A DNA stretch of 64,000 bases, taken from positions 62,001-126,000 of the forward strand of contig CM022371.1 in the NCBI GenBank assembly GCA_011800155.1. Direction: 5' to 3'. The position numbers and the translations under genes are program-made. Shown piece after piece: positions 35,587-47,141 of this stretch. The DNA is from Flammulina velutipes. Lineage: Eukaryota; Basidiomycota; Agaricomycetes; Agaricales; Physalacriaceae. A model generated the notes under the pieces. That model worked only from the letters and a program-made list of their open reading frames with translations. It had not been told where the DNA came from and ran no database searches. How positions within the stretch are numbered: the stretch's first letter is position 1; the number at the start of each line of letters is the position of its first letter.

Positions 35587-36048
35587 AATGGGGGCTGTAG
35601 CGACAGTAAAGAGACGGAACTGGCTGTTCATCCTATTCTCGCAAAGAATACTGTAAATAAGTTAGAAACAGAGAATACGATTGTACAAGGATCACACACG
35701 ATGCCGCATCAACAAGAGTCGCCGGTGATGGTGGTGAAGAGACAACTTAACTTTCCCATTGTTTGCCCTCAACACGCCACATGGGCATCCGGGAATCGAA
35801 TCGTTGTAAAGATTATCGCCTCGAGAGCTATAATTAGATACACAGGAAGCTCTAATGCCAGCAATCCATCTATCAACGAAAATCGTTGCCTAACACTGCC
35901 TCATCCGGGCAAGATGTATGTGTTGGGATGGGAGATCACCGTGACCGCGGCTCCCCTGGCAAGCGTTGCTCGAACGATTGACCACCTTACCGTTTTAATG
36001 TAAAAGGTATCCAACTGTGCGGACTCCATGACCAATAAACAAGATACC
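35587..36048. other. Short spacer inside the tandem array
   Basis: A reduced version of the other spacers. The line TTTCCCATTGTTTGCC followed by ACGCCACATGG near 35750-35790 is a degenerate copy of the repeated TGCGCCACAT line. No gene. Confidence 0.55.
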
Positions 36049-37001
36049 ATGTTCTTTCTCCACGCTGTCATGCTGCTCCCCATGCTGCTTGCCAGTGCAT
36101 TGTACGCTGTTCCGTCCGAGTCTATTCGTGACATCTGATGACAGATACAGACCCCACTCAGCAACTCCCCGCGCGCCAAATGCTTTGGACAAGGAAATAA
36201 CGCTCAATCTGAAGCAGGTTGGCAATACGCGCTACGCCCCGAAACTCCAGACTGCGTTGGAGCTCGTACAATCGGACGAGATTACTGATGACGAGTCAGT
36301 ACTTGTATATGATGTAACTAAGTTAAAGGTGAGGTTCAAGGCGGAGGAACACGATGTGGTGGCTAGAACGATGAAAGACAACAATCAAATCGAAATGAAT
36401 TGGAAGCTGGTATGCGCTTTGTCTATGTATCCTCATCCACAAGACTCGTTCGTTGATCAACCACCCCAGGGAGCTATGCTCGTTGGCTACGGACACGATG
36501 GCGCAAAGGACGAAACCAATCAACGATGGTGGCTTCTACACATCCGCCCCTACACCCCACTCGATCTCAGCAAACTATCCAACATGAAGCGCACTTTCAC
36601 TCTCCATTGGAAGGACTCACTGAACTCTTCCACCGACTGGCAAACATTCCCCAATCTCAGCGTTATAAAACGGAAGCTTGATTGGACCCCGGGGTATTAC
36701 GTTACGACTGAATGGAAGGACTCAAAGACGGGTAGGGAAGGGAGAGCGGATGTTAATACCAAGTCCGATGGTAGCGAGATTACCACGGATGAGATGGATG
36801 ATTTTTTGAGAGTGCGTATAGCTATATCCTCAGAGTGAGTGTGCTGACGGGTATATTGCGTAGGGCCGCCAACTGCTTGCATATGGATTCGAGGCCGCCA
36901 CTGCGCTGTACCCGAAACGATGGTGGATGGTGACAGAGTTTTCGGAAGTTGAGAAACCAGAGAATAAGAAAGCAACTGAGATACGACGAGCAAATGAGTA
37001 G
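36049..37001 (+). CDS. Signal-peptide hypothetical protein, family member 4
   Basis: Exons 36049-36101, 36151-36409, 36470-36811 and 36864-37001; 263 aa. An in-frame ATG at 36028 would add seven polar residues; I prefer 36049 because it puts the hydrophobic leader (FFLHAVMLLPMLLASAL) first, as in the paralogues. Then PRAPNALDKE, SDEITDDESVLVYDVTKL, DVVARTMKD, GYGHDGAKDETNQRWWLLHI, FTLHWKDSLNSSTDW, DVNTKSDGSEI, LLAYGFEAATALYPKRWWMV and a Lys/Glu-rich tail. Intron 2 is 60 nt and in frame, so read-through is formally possible. Function unknown. Confidence 0.8.
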
Positions 37002-37039
37002 AATTAGATCTGGATTGGGTATAGACAAGGGTGTTCAAC

Positions 37040-37470
37040 TAAATAGGCATTCCAGCCAAGCGAAAGCGTCGTGACAGATACGATAGGAAAGCCATAGTTA
37101 CGTCGTCCGATTCGTGTATCGTAGAGTACGAGGACAAGTCGGTCAAGCTGAAGTTCGTGGATAAGACGTTCGGTAGGAGAGTGATCTCGCGGAGAACGGG
37201 CAGGACGAATGAACAAAGATCGTGCAACTCAGACGCTAGGCGATCCATATCCTCCGAGTCGTCAAATTCACAGTAAACAGGCAGCGTTTCGAATTGCGGG
37301 GAAGACGAAAGAGTTTATCGAGGAGCTTGATACTGTGTACGCCGCCCGTTGCAAGAAGCCAGCCGCAGTTTCGTGAGTTTGGGGCCGTTTTCGAAGAGAG
37401 TAGGTGATTTTGTGCCCACGTCCTCGTACAGGAAGATTTCGAGGTTCGAATTGGCATCCCGAGACGGATA
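37040..37470 (-). pseudogene. F-box/LRR gene fragment
   Basis: Pieces of the LRR half of an F-box-type gene in shifted frames: NLEIFLYEDV, LTKLRLASCN, then LPVYCEFDDSEDMDRLASEL, FVLPVLREITLLPNV and SVTTLSLG. It is clearly homologous to 39600-40080 (FDDSERMDRLASELHNL, FVLPTLRKITLHNV) with internal deletions. No F-box and no start remain. It lies between two members of the secreted-protein array, so the array was duplicated together with, or invaded by, this fragment. Confidence 0.6.
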
Positions 37471-38257
37471 TCAAGGTGAAGAGGATCTCGGTCGTGGCGG
37501 AGTAAAAAGGAGACAACTAACGGTCAATGTTGAGTTGGATCCAGGCGCGCTCGAGAGATGGGTCTCCGCCGTCCTTACCACAGCTAGGTAGGAGGATGCA
37601 GCGTCTTTGCGAGGATAATCGAGTATGTAGGGCCATATCAAAGCAGATGGGAGTAGTAGCTCGGCGGTGTCGTCGTATCGATAGCAACATGTCGAAGATT
37701 TAACGTGCGGAAACCGCCAAGTAACCAAAGTTTCTCGCTGGCCGCTCGTCCTATATCGATGACCCATGCGACGCAAAGAAGACTGCAAATAGGTCAGAAA
37801 CAGAGAAGAAGGTGATAAAAGCAACACATACGACGTGTCATGGCCGTCTCCATGAAAATCGCTGGTGATGGTGGTCGTCGTGGAGAGACGGCTGAGGTTT
37901 GTCCTTGTTTGCCCACAACGCTTCCGCTGCGCCACATGAGGGTCTTGATATCGTTGTGAAGTTTATCGCCTTAAAAGCTATATCGAGAAGCATTTGAGGC
38001 TGGAAAAGGTATGAAACCACCAGTTCTTAAACGAAAATATCTGACGCGGATGGTTGTCTCACACTGCCTCACTCGGGCAACACGTTTACGAGCTGTCCTA
38101 TTGGGATTGGAGCGTTACCTTCCGGCCAAGTGTTGCTAGAGCGACAAAACCTGAACATCCTTTCCCTGCCTTCACGGCTTAAAAACATATCAAACCTTGC
38201 GGACTCCCACCAACAACTCCACGAATATTCTGGGTCATATAATCTTCTGATCAAATT
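37471..38257. other. Spacer inside the tandem array
   Basis: No gene. 37790-38250 repeats the upstream spacer of the array, including TTTGTCCTTGTTTGCCC and TGCGCCACAT (37928) and the sequence just upstream of the family's ATG (CCAACAACTCCACGAATAT). Confidence 0.55.
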
Positions 38258-39200
38258 ATGTATCCTCCTCTGACTCTGTTCGGTATCTCCGTGCTGCTTC
38301 CAGCTCTTCTTGCCAGTGCGTTGTACGTCGTCCAGTCACTTCAACTCACCTGACAACCAATGCATATAGAACAGACCCCATTCGGGCTCTAGCATTACCC
38401 AGCGCGCACAAAGTACTTTGGAGGAGACAATCACACTCAAATTAGAGCCCACTGAGGTCACGCGATATGCCAAAGACCTCAATTTCCCGCTGGAACTCGT
38501 ACGATCGGACGAGATTACCGACGATGGTGCAGTACTATACAACACTGAAGCTGAGTTAAAAAATCACAAATTTGAACTGGTGGCTAGGACCATGAAAGAC
38601 GGTAGTAAAATCAAGATGAATTCCAAGCTGGTACGCACACTGTCCGTTTACCGCCACCCTCACGAGTCGTTGATTATTCTTTATCACCCAGCAAGGTATA
38701 CTCATCGCGTATGGGCATGACGGTGCAAAGGACGAGGCTGATAAACGTTGGTGGCTTGTACACGTTCGCCCTGACCAGCCTCGTGAGCTCTACTTCGAAA
38801 CAAATCCCACTATCCCCCTCCATTGGAAGGAGAAGCAAAACTCGGACGCCGAATGGAAAAAAATTGTTCTCGAAGCCAACAGGATGAATAATGGTAAATG
38901 GCTCCCCAATGGGCTGTACGTGACGGATGACTGGATAGACCAAAAGACGGGTGAAAAGATGAGTGTGGAGGTGATAACAAGGCCCAACCGTAACAATGGC
39001 GAGATGACGACGGAAGAAGTAGAGAAATTTCTAGATGTATGTATAGTTATCCTGCTCGTAGGAGAAATGCTGATTGATGTTCTATGTAGGGACGTCCCCT
39101 CCTTGCGTACGGGTTCGAGGCTACCACTGAACTGTATACCAAACGATGGTGGATAGTGACAGAGCTCTCCGAAAAGAATAAGAAAAGCACAACTGAGTAA
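38258..39200 (+). CDS. Signal-peptide hypothetical protein, family member 5
   Basis: Exons 38258-38322, 38375-38630, 38692-39036 and 39090-39200; 258 aa. Signal sequence LFGISVLLPALLASAL; QRAQSTLEE after it. SDEITDDGAVLYN, where the usual VYDV is altered; LVARTMKDGSKIKMN; exon 3 AYGHDGAKDEADKRWWLVHVRP, LHWKEKQNSDAEW, EVITRPNRNNGEM; exon 4 LLAYGFEATTELYTKRWWIV. The three introns sit at the positions used by members 1-4. Function not recognised. Confidence 0.8.
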
Positions 39201-39451
39201 AGTAGACCCATAGTGACTCAACCTGCGCCACATTGTACTGTTCGTAATTATGAAAATTTATATCTCCCTCTCGACATTCTCCGATAATGCGGCAGCCACA
39301 ACATACCATTCCAGCGCAGTGACAGTAGTGGACACGAAGGATTGTGATACATACATCGTACGTGTTCATGTCTCCGGCAGACAAGATGGTACGAATTCTG
39401 CTCCTCATTATGGTCTACGTCAAAAGCGATGTACTACGCTCTTTAGTATGG

Positions 39452-40138
39452 TCATAATGAATCAACGTAACCAACATCAATTGTCTTACGGAGCATATCC
39501 CATCTCTTCTTAATCCCCTCCCCTTTCACGAGATTTTCCACACATGAATAAGATCTCGCCCACCAATCACGACTGAATTTCGCAAACTTGACCTGCGTAA
39601 TAGGGCTCGCCGTACGTCCTCGACGTTCGAGCATTGAAATCACTTCGTCTGATATTGTTTCCATAGCGGAGAGCTGCAAGCACAGCGTCTCCAAATTTGG
39701 GAGTAGGACCCCGCGCCCTATCGCGTCCATAACAGCCGGCGTGGCGGCGTTCCGACCAAGGGAAAGCGTCGTCACAGACACGGTACGCGATAGGAAAGCG
39801 ATAATCATGTCGTCCGATCCAGGTGCCGTAAAGTCGATTGACAAGTTGGTCAAGCTATCCAGCTGGAACGCCGGTAGACGTCCATCTCGGAGATACAAAA
39901 CGAGGGTTTGCAATGCCGGAGCGTTTAAGCGCGTCGAAAGTTCGTGGATGAGACGTCCGGTAGGAACGTTGTGTAGAGTGATCTTGCGGAGGGTGGGCAG
40001 GACGAACGGAGAAAGATTGTGCAGCTCAGACGCCAACCGATCCATTCGCTCCGAGTCGTCGAATCCACAATAAACATGCAGTGTTTCCAAGTGCGGGACT
40101 AGGGGAAGACGAATAAGCCCGTCGACGGGAACGGTCAA
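39452..40138 (-). pseudogene. 3' half of an F-box/LRR-type gene
   Basis: Open for 228 codons with no ATG start: LPLVPHLETLHVYCGFDDSE, LASELHNLSPFVLPTLRKITL, LNAPALQTLVLYLRDG, LDSLTNLSIDFTAPGSDD, MIAFLSRTVSVTTLSLGRNAATPAVMDAIGRG, LPNLETLCLQLSAMET, ending DVGYVDSL. The order of LRR-like segments matches the C-terminal half of the clustered F-box genes (compare SVTNLYLG, VMEAIGLGVVP, LQTLGLHFSAW). The F-box half is absent upstream (40139-40290). Confidence 0.65.
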
Positions 40139-41109
40139 GTTTTGAATTCTGCTCCACCTTATGGCAGCACGAGTTAACCGCGCTTAAATGCCACATCTTC
40201 CTCTTATTCAAGTTTGCTCTTTCTACGTCTATCGCAGACAAAGGGAAACCAGCGACAGGCAACAAGTTTAAAGCGAACAAAATGCAAATCCATACCGTGC
40301 GGCGGATTGGGCATCGTCATTGGAAAAACAAGCCCGCTAGACAACAAAATGGGGATTGTCTCAGTAAAACTCTGAAAGTGGCCATGAGTATTCGGATGTC
40401 TTTCCAGTCACTCTCAAGCGACGTTACATTGCATGCTTGATCATAGCACGTAATATTGACAAGCCGGAGACGTAGTATAGGCAAGTCATAGGAAGCGGAA
40501 TCCAGATACCTTCGCACCGAGTGAGCTACTATCCACGTTCCGAAGTACCCATCTTCCATTTGATAGGTCGTGACTTGTCTCGAGCGAATTGAGCATGATA
40601 CACAAAAAGGGAAAGAACGGCATACATAGTTTTCGTTCTGGGCTCTGGGGCACTGACAGACAGTGGTCTAGGGAGTCATCCATCAGGACTAACAACCACG
40701 AAAGTCAAGAACCGATTCTGGGAATGTCGTTCCATCGTCGTACGCCACACAGTACCGAGGTCGGAAATCATGATGAGGGCCAGATGGCACGTCGTCGTTG
40801 CGTACAATTCTATGGGCACACGCAGACGGAGGATTTACTGCTACTCACAAGCCGGGGTATCCTGGAATCCGAGACTGACTGCGCAGTGGAAACGATCGTA
40901 CCCGTACACTATGCGCAGGATTAACAAAGGGGCAGAACTGTCGTCAAGAAAGACGCACCAGAGCCACGGCTAGACCGTCAACGAGTAATCCACACCATAG
41001 CTTCGTGCGCTATCCTTCCCGTCCTACGAGCAGATATTTTGTTCCAGTTGAAAGCCGAGTGGAACAGCCGAATCCAGGAGTATACATAGAGATCCAGAAA
41101 CTAGTTTAG
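40139..41109. other. Intergenic region
   Basis: No supported gene. A segment at 40690-40800 resembles the repeated block with GTCGTTCCA and CGCCACAC seen near 8350 and 13175. Two frames of about 80-110 codons lie here without family features. Confidence 0.45.
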
Positions 41110-41190
41110 TAGGCCTTGACTTTTGAGCTGACAGTCGTCGTCGTCGTAGTCATCGTTGCCGTTGTTGTGGTGGTCGTCGTCCAAGCAAAG

Positions 41191-42554
41191 AGTGCTCCTC
41201 AATTCTTAGTTTATTGCGTTCAGTTTATTTGGCTCGCTGATGGCGGACAATCAAACGCTCATGGCAGTCTCCGAGCGCCTGTTCCAGGCCTTTTCGGGGC
41301 CGTGGCGGCGTCGTTGAGAAGGAAATCCCAAAGTTCATCGTTTCGCCCCGTTCAAGTTCGAGGGCTCGTAGGCAGACTCTCTGAGTAGTTATATCTACTT
41401 TGATCAATGATTATCATCGTTCCTTTGCTTCATATACCGGCGCAGAGTTGGAGGATTTTAAACTGGCTTTTAGTGCGATTTTGAGCTCCGCTGATTCGCA
41501 TCACACGGTCCGAGCTGGACCAAATACTATCCTATGCCCGGGTATGGTTTTTCACCCTGATGTGGTTATTTAATTAGTGTAGCCTCAACGAGTACTGGTA
41601 TTGACTTCGGTCTTTTTGCGAATCCAAAGTACTAATAGTGCTCTATAACAAGTTCAAATATCTAAGGAAACGGGAAAGATGAAGCTCTTCCAGTGCGCGA
41701 TGAAGGTGATCATGGATTGATGGGGCACCTTTCCAGCTTTATATCTTGGGAACGACGTCCGGTAAAAATCTGGGACTCTCAGTACCGATAGAAGATATGT
41801 ATACAATGGTACTTCACTCATAATCTGAAGGAACAACCTGCGGATGAGCTATGTAGACACTAAAAGGTGCTCAAATGCGTCTCAGCGTGACAAACCCTGA
41901 AATGCCGATTTCCGGCAAACAGCCGCTGCGGCATTATGAGTGATGTCAGTGATTTGCGAGTCTGCGACTCGTCGACTTAGTTCAAAACCTTACTGCTGCT
42001 TCGGTTTTTTTCTACTTCACGCTTATGTTGATGGACACCATTGATTCCCATGCAAAATAATAATAATTTCTGTTGATCCTTGTGTCGAAGATTTTCCTGT
42101 CCGATTGCGGCATCAGTAGCATCACTGGCGCAAACGGCAATTCGTGACACAGTGTGACCAAGCGGCTCCTCGAGCACCTTTTAGTGTCTACATAGCTCAT
42201 CCGCAGGTTGTTTCTTCAGATTATGAGTGAAGTACCATTGTATACATATCTTCTATCGGTACTGAGAGTCCCAGATTTTTACCGGACGTCGTTCCCAAGA
42301 TATAAAGCTGGAAAGGTGCCCCATCAATCCATGATCACCTTCATCGCGCACTGGAAGAGCTTCATCTTTCCCGTTTCCTTAGATATTTGAACTTGTTATA
42401 GAGCACTATTAGTACTTTGGATTCGCAAAAAGACCGAAGTCAATACCAGTACTCGTTGAGGCTACACTAATTAAATAACCACATCAGGGTGAAAAACCAT
42501 ACCCGGGCATAGGATAGTAAACTGAGCGCAATAAACTAAGAATTGAGGAGCACT
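41191..42554. mobile_element. Foldback DNA transposon (1364 bp, TSD AAG)
   Basis: Ends AGTGCTCCTCAATTCTTAG and its inverse, flanked by AAG at 41188-41190 and 42555-42557. The paralogue at 28600-28640 gives the uninterrupted sequence with equal length and one AAG. The arms are almost perfect inverted repeats of about 385 bp once a nested insertion in the left arm is removed; the loop is about 41870-42165. Identical 60-codon frames appear mirrored in both arms and are not genes. No transposase. Confidence 0.85.
41228..41524. mobile_element. Nested 297-bp insertion in the left foldback arm (TSD TA)
   Basis: The left arm is interrupted after CAGTTTA, and the right arm shows the uninterrupted sequence CAGTTTACTATCC. 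TA flanks the insert at 41226-41227 and 41525-41526. Terminal inversion is short (TTTGG and CCAAA). Probably a small Tc1/mariner-type MITE younger than the foldback element, though the short termini leave the class open. Confidence 0.65.
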
Positions 42555-44639
42555 AAGGAGGCATCAACTTTGGCATTGTTTGCCAATCACCTTGACGCCA
42601 CAATCCACCGAGCCGCCACATTCATTGCTCACAATCCACTGTCATCATTGATCAGGCTACACGTTTCGGAGAAGACGGCGTCTATCGGCTTGCCTTTATG
42701 GGAATACAGCCTTTTCTTTATATAAAAGGTCCCTCTACAGCTTCGATCTAGCCACAATTCCCAATGCCCCTCGTCTCCATTTCCGACTTGACGCCACTCT
42801 TGCATGTTCCTCTCTCTTTGATGCCATTTGTGGAGCTAGAAGTCATCCCTTCTGATGCTGGACACCCCTTCATAAAGCTTACCATCCGCGGACCGAGGGA
42901 GAACGGCTTGCAACCTCACACAATCTGCGCCTTAATTGATCTCATTTCCCAAAACCCGAGCCTTACCAATGCTGTTAGACACCTTGACATACAATATGCC
43001 GAAGATGACGAACACAAACAAGCCATGGATCCCTATGTCGAGCACGCTGGTCTCTCGAAGCTGTTCCGGCTGTGTACAACCCTTCAGAGCGCCAGTATCG
43101 AGGGTTTTTTGCCCTTCGCGTTACAGAAACAACTACATCTCCACACTGCATCACTCCTTCCATTCGTCTGACCACCTCACGGAACTGGATGATCTTTAGA
43201 TTCAAAGGGACAAATATCTCAGAGCTATGTCTATTCCTTTCGAATTTCCCCAACCTCAAAGACATCAAAGGACTCAATTGCGACCTGAAAGATCTGGAGG
43301 CGCTATCCAAGTCCCTGAGCTTGAACCGCGGTGCGATTCCAGCTTCAGTGGATTTCGACAATCCCGCTCTGGCGCATCTTGTTCCCAAAGGCATCGTGGT
43401 GTTCCGCCAAATTCGCTCTCTTGTGTTTAACGGAAAACCGCTTGGGCGCTTGGCAGGATCTGACAGCTCGTTTATGGACCTGCTCGGGAGCTCCTATACG
43501 CTGTTTCCCAGGCTGGAACTATTGAATTATCGTAACGATGATCTATTGGTACGAATGCAGCGGTCGTTGGACCGACTGCGAGGGTCTCTAAGGACATTAC
43601 AGTTTGGCACCGGTCCACGTGGTACGTGTATCACTTTTGACTCAGCTTCGTACATACGGACTTTATGAACCATTAGACCGATTGTCGCGAGTTTTGCAAC
43701 AAGCGCAAGGATCCTTAAGAGTTTTGGAATTAAATTATGGACTGCTCAAACGTGGGTGTCATTATTTTGTTTCTCGGGCGACCCACTAAGGCTATAATGT
43801 TGTACAGGCAGATTCTCTTCTGGGACACTTATCCTCCCTCCGCTCCTTGAGGCGTTCAACTTCAGGTTAGAGCCAATTCGAGTTGGCTCCCGATTTGAGC
43901 AACTTGGACCGGAATCATACGCCGAAAGCTGGAAGGCCTTTGGACAGATATCATCATTGAAGCGGATACAGCTGATTTTGACTCATTTCTCTGAGACGTG
44001 GGAGAACTTTGGTGACCTAAGCGGGCTGGATGAGATACTTGCGTCGGAGGAGTTAGGAGTGGAGAATCTAACGGTGGTAATTTCGGGTCGGGGGGATATT
44101 CCATCGAAACAGCAGCAGATTTCATGGTTATCTTTCTTAGAACGAAACTTGCCTAATGTTCGTCGTAGGTTTTTCAGGAAAGAGAATATCGCTGATAGAC
44201 GTCAAGGGGTGGTGCGGTGGAAGTTGAATGATTATTTATGGCTCTGAGTAGATTTATTAAAACACAATTACCCATCTTTACTCGATGGTTTGTACGTTTC
44301 GCGGGTAGATATTTTATTTACGCCACATATCGATGTGATCAGAAATCCATTATTACGTGTCATACAGACAGGTAACGAGAAGAATGTACTCCACAAGAGG
44401 CGAGTCGCTGATGTAGATATGTGCGTATGTCATGAATGGGTAACCATGACTCGATGAGGACGCGAGCATGACCACGATAACGATGGGGGAGGACGTGCCG
44501 AGGCATGAAACGTTGTGAGCCTGTGACGAGACGGGGACAATGCAACCTATCTCGCCAGTCTGCCCCGCAGTCGCAGGCGACATCCAATATACAAGTAGGA
44601 GCAGCGTTGAAGTAAGGTGTAATGAGCTAATCGCGCTCT

Positions 44640-45400
44640 GTGGGTTCGAAGACAAGCAGTGCTGTTAGGAGGCTGGCAGCTTCAACTATGTCTTCAGTTT
44701 CGTTAATCCATGTGGGGACGACAGTATAGACAGACGCACTGGGCACTCGCCTGAAGAACGAAGGGAGAGAGGCGGCATAGTTCCGAGGCGAGGTAGTGAA
44801 TGCGTAACTCCTCCAGGTCCGGCATTTGGTGAAGATGGATAAGTCCATCTACGAGTGTCGCGGAGTGTCTGATCCCAGTCCAAGGGAGCTCGACAACTCG
44901 GACCCCACCTAATCGAAGGTCTATATCTGTTTAAATCTCCAACCGCAGTTTGGCGAGCTTGGGAGCATCTTGGAAAAGCGAGAGCTGCTGCTCCTCTCCG
45001 TTATCGTACAAAAGGACCTCCAGGCTGTGATAGCCCTCAAACGAGCGCACCGAAAAGATCTCCAAAAGGTCGGTGAATCCGTATACCTCCAAGTAGCGCC
45101 ATCGCGATTTCGTGACAAAAAGAATAGGGATGATCTTGTCAACGAATGTCAGCGTCTGTCCACCTCGACTGCCTCGCGTTCCACAGAAAAACATATCTCC
45201 ACACTGCTCGCGTTCCACAGCATGACATATCTCCTTGTGGAGTTCGACGTTGCGGGATCTTTGTAGGGATAGCTCCAGAGGTAAGCGATGTTGGGCTCGG
45301 CGGATGAAGGAGTGGACACATATCCATCTACATTTGCATGCACGGTAGACCATAACAGTGGTGATCTAAGGATGTGTGCGCGCCAGCGTCGACCCACTTA
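44640..45400 (-). pseudogene. Decayed F-box/LRR gene
   Basis: In order on the minus strand: GRRWRAHILRSPLLWSTVHA (the block that follows an F-box), LPLELSLQRSRNVELH, ILFVTKSRWRYLEVYG, SFEGYHSLEVLLYDNG, LFQDAPKLAKLRLEI, then SPFVL-type LRR remnants to about 44640. Equivalent blocks in the intact paralogues are SAPLLWTTIHL, LALEVFLQRSRDLELDV, TARWRHLTI, FERLRSLDV. The frame shifts at least twice and the F-box itself is missing. Confidence 0.6.
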
Positions 45401-45583
45401 GGATCAGGCTTGTCCTTGTTTCCTCTGGCGCCACACTACGTGTAGCATGTTCCCAGTGGGTCCCATAATGAGCAACGTCGAACTGGATATTAATTCCTGT
45501 AAATATATAGAAATGCAATGTGTATCTACAGATAGTTATTAGTCAATAAAAAGGGTATAAATGGTGAAAGCGACGAAAGATAT

Positions 45584-46903
45584 CTAGCCACGGTTTGGAC
45601 GAGTCTTAGTTCCCCGTGCACGGTATGCAACCTCATCGCTATCCGAATCATCCGAATCTTGGGCGCGTTTTCGTTTCGCCTTCTTCCCCTTTTTCACTGT
45701 CGCCTTCTTGGCGACCTGCGGCCTCTCCGCCTTCGGTACCCACGGCGCCATTTTTGCAAGCATATCGTCGACGAAATGATGTTCGTATCCTATGCATTTC
45801 ATCACACTGGGACGAAAAACCTTGAGGCGGGTGTATGTTAGGCAACTAAAATCCGTAGAAACCAAGGGAGAATCCTACCAACCACCCGTTTTCGAATCCC
45901 TTCCGCACCTCGTCTTGCGTAATGGCGCGAAAGGAACCCTTCTCGTCTAACGAGTTTTTGATCTCTTTTTCTGTCGGTGGTCGGCCTAATCGCTGCCTGA
46001 GGATGACGTGCGCGCGCAGCTCACTTCCCCATACATGCTCGCTTATCTGCTCCAACCATTTGTTGTGGAACTGACGAAGGAAGAACAAAGTGAGAAATCA
46101 CCTGATTTTATAATGCGGAGGAACGCACCGCAGGATTTTGACGTCTCCATTCTTCGACCGTGAATGGTTCGGCGGGTTCCATGATATACTGCCCCATGTA
46201 CTTCCACCTCCGCGAACTGAGCCTGCCAAAGTAGCGATACGGTCCCCTGGCGGGATTTTCCTGCGTCTCCGTGTACGGGTCCGCACTGAGGCCGGCGAGA
46301 CCAATGTCCTTTGGCGCGCGGGGATTCATGTCCAAGTTGAAAAATAGCCAATCGTCCATCCCGTGCTCTAGCAGTTTCTCCTTGCGGATGCGGGGGTACG
46401 TGTCCTGGGTGTTACCTCCGTAGGTCTCAGAAATGAAGTCACGGTCGAACACGGCGTCCATTTGCGCCTGGGTAAGTGGAGGATCCGGGGCGTAGTCGGG
46501 AACTCCGTTCGTCCGAGCTTCGAACAACTCTATGTCTAGCGCAGAAGCCTCGCTCTTCTTGATTCGAATGGGCTAGATGGCGCGCAGGTCGATTATCATT
46601 GAAACATAGGAAACTGGGTTTAGGACACACCTTGGATTCAGCTTTTGGCTTAGCATCCTCCTCTTCCTTTGTGCAGATTCAGCCCATGCACCATAAGCGG
46701 GTCAATATCTCATGCCTTTTTCTGTATCCTGGCTGCTTCCGCCTCTGCGTCGAGTCGTAAGCGATACGGCAAGCGAACATCGGGATCATCCTCTGGTTGG
46801 ACTACATCGAAGACATTAAGATTTCTCATTGAGAAGTGTTGCAGAGATATCTACCAGATAGCGATGGCTCTTCTTCCAGGGGTTCTGGTTTTACTCTGGC
46901 CAT
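45584..46903 (-). CDS. DUF6697-like hypothetical protein, six exons, 347 aa
   Basis: Exons 46903-46855, 46801-46716, 46666-46631, 46572-46129, 46070-45879 and 45820-45584; lengths sum to 348 codons with consistent phases. Starts MARVKPEPLEEEPSL; linker KKEEEDAKPKAESK. The central domain has RRWKYMGQYIMEPAEPFTVEEW, where a residue block for substrate or partner contact would lie in this family, then WLEQISEHVWGSELRAHVIL and FRPSVMKCIGYEHHFVDDML. The C-terminus is a Lys/Arg nuclear-type tail (KKGKKAKRKRAQDSDDSDSD). The intron 46715-46667 would use GC-AG ends (AAG|GCATGA). The DUF6697 assignment rests on the Trp/Tyr motif order; function unknown, nucleus likely. Confidence 0.6.
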
Positions 46904-47141
46904 GATGAACGTCGGAAGGAAAACGATTTTATGAACTTACCGTATTGATCCGACCAATATCTTCTCGAGCGTCCAGTAATTAAAATAACCGCTATATACT
47001 CTATCTCTGCGCAGACATGACGGAATGGGGACCGGGAGATAGCAAATACGTCTAACGACCTCATTGTGGGTACAGCGCTAGCTCTGAAATGAGCCCGAGT
47101 CCGTCGTCACGTTCACGTGCCAGTGACAGTTCGCGTTCTTA
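46904..47141. other. Promoter side of the DUF6697-like gene
   Basis: Short intergenic stretch with no gene, bounded on the right by the MITE at 47142. Confidence 0.4.

Larger units (their letters stand above)
41110..44247 (+). pseudogene. Membrane-segment plus LRR-like hypothetical locus, copy 2, split by a foldback element
   Basis: Paralogue of 28482-30387. A valine-rich hydrophobic run (FELTVVVVVVIVAVVVVVVV, 41117-41178) reaches QAK at 41190, where a 1364-bp element is inserted. After it EASTLALFANHLDATIH continues in frame. Then come YSFDLATIPNAPRLHFRLDA, VELEVIPSDAGHPFIKLTI, AVRHLDIQYAEDDEHK, LFRLCTTLQSASIEGF, a frame change near 43190, SNFPNLKDIKGLNCDL, LFPRLELLNYRNDDLL, and the end FLERNLPNVRRRFFRKEN to WKLNDYLWL (44247). 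At least two frame changes besides the insertion. Confidence 0.55.

Noticed and set aside
36028..36048. Upstream ATG for secreted family member 4
   Set aside because: In frame, but it would put polar residues before the leader, unlike all other members; 36049 preferred though not proved.
41654..42390. Identical 60-residue frames at 41654-41836 and 42208-42390
   Set aside because: They are mirror copies in the two inverted arms of a foldback element, with no coding features.
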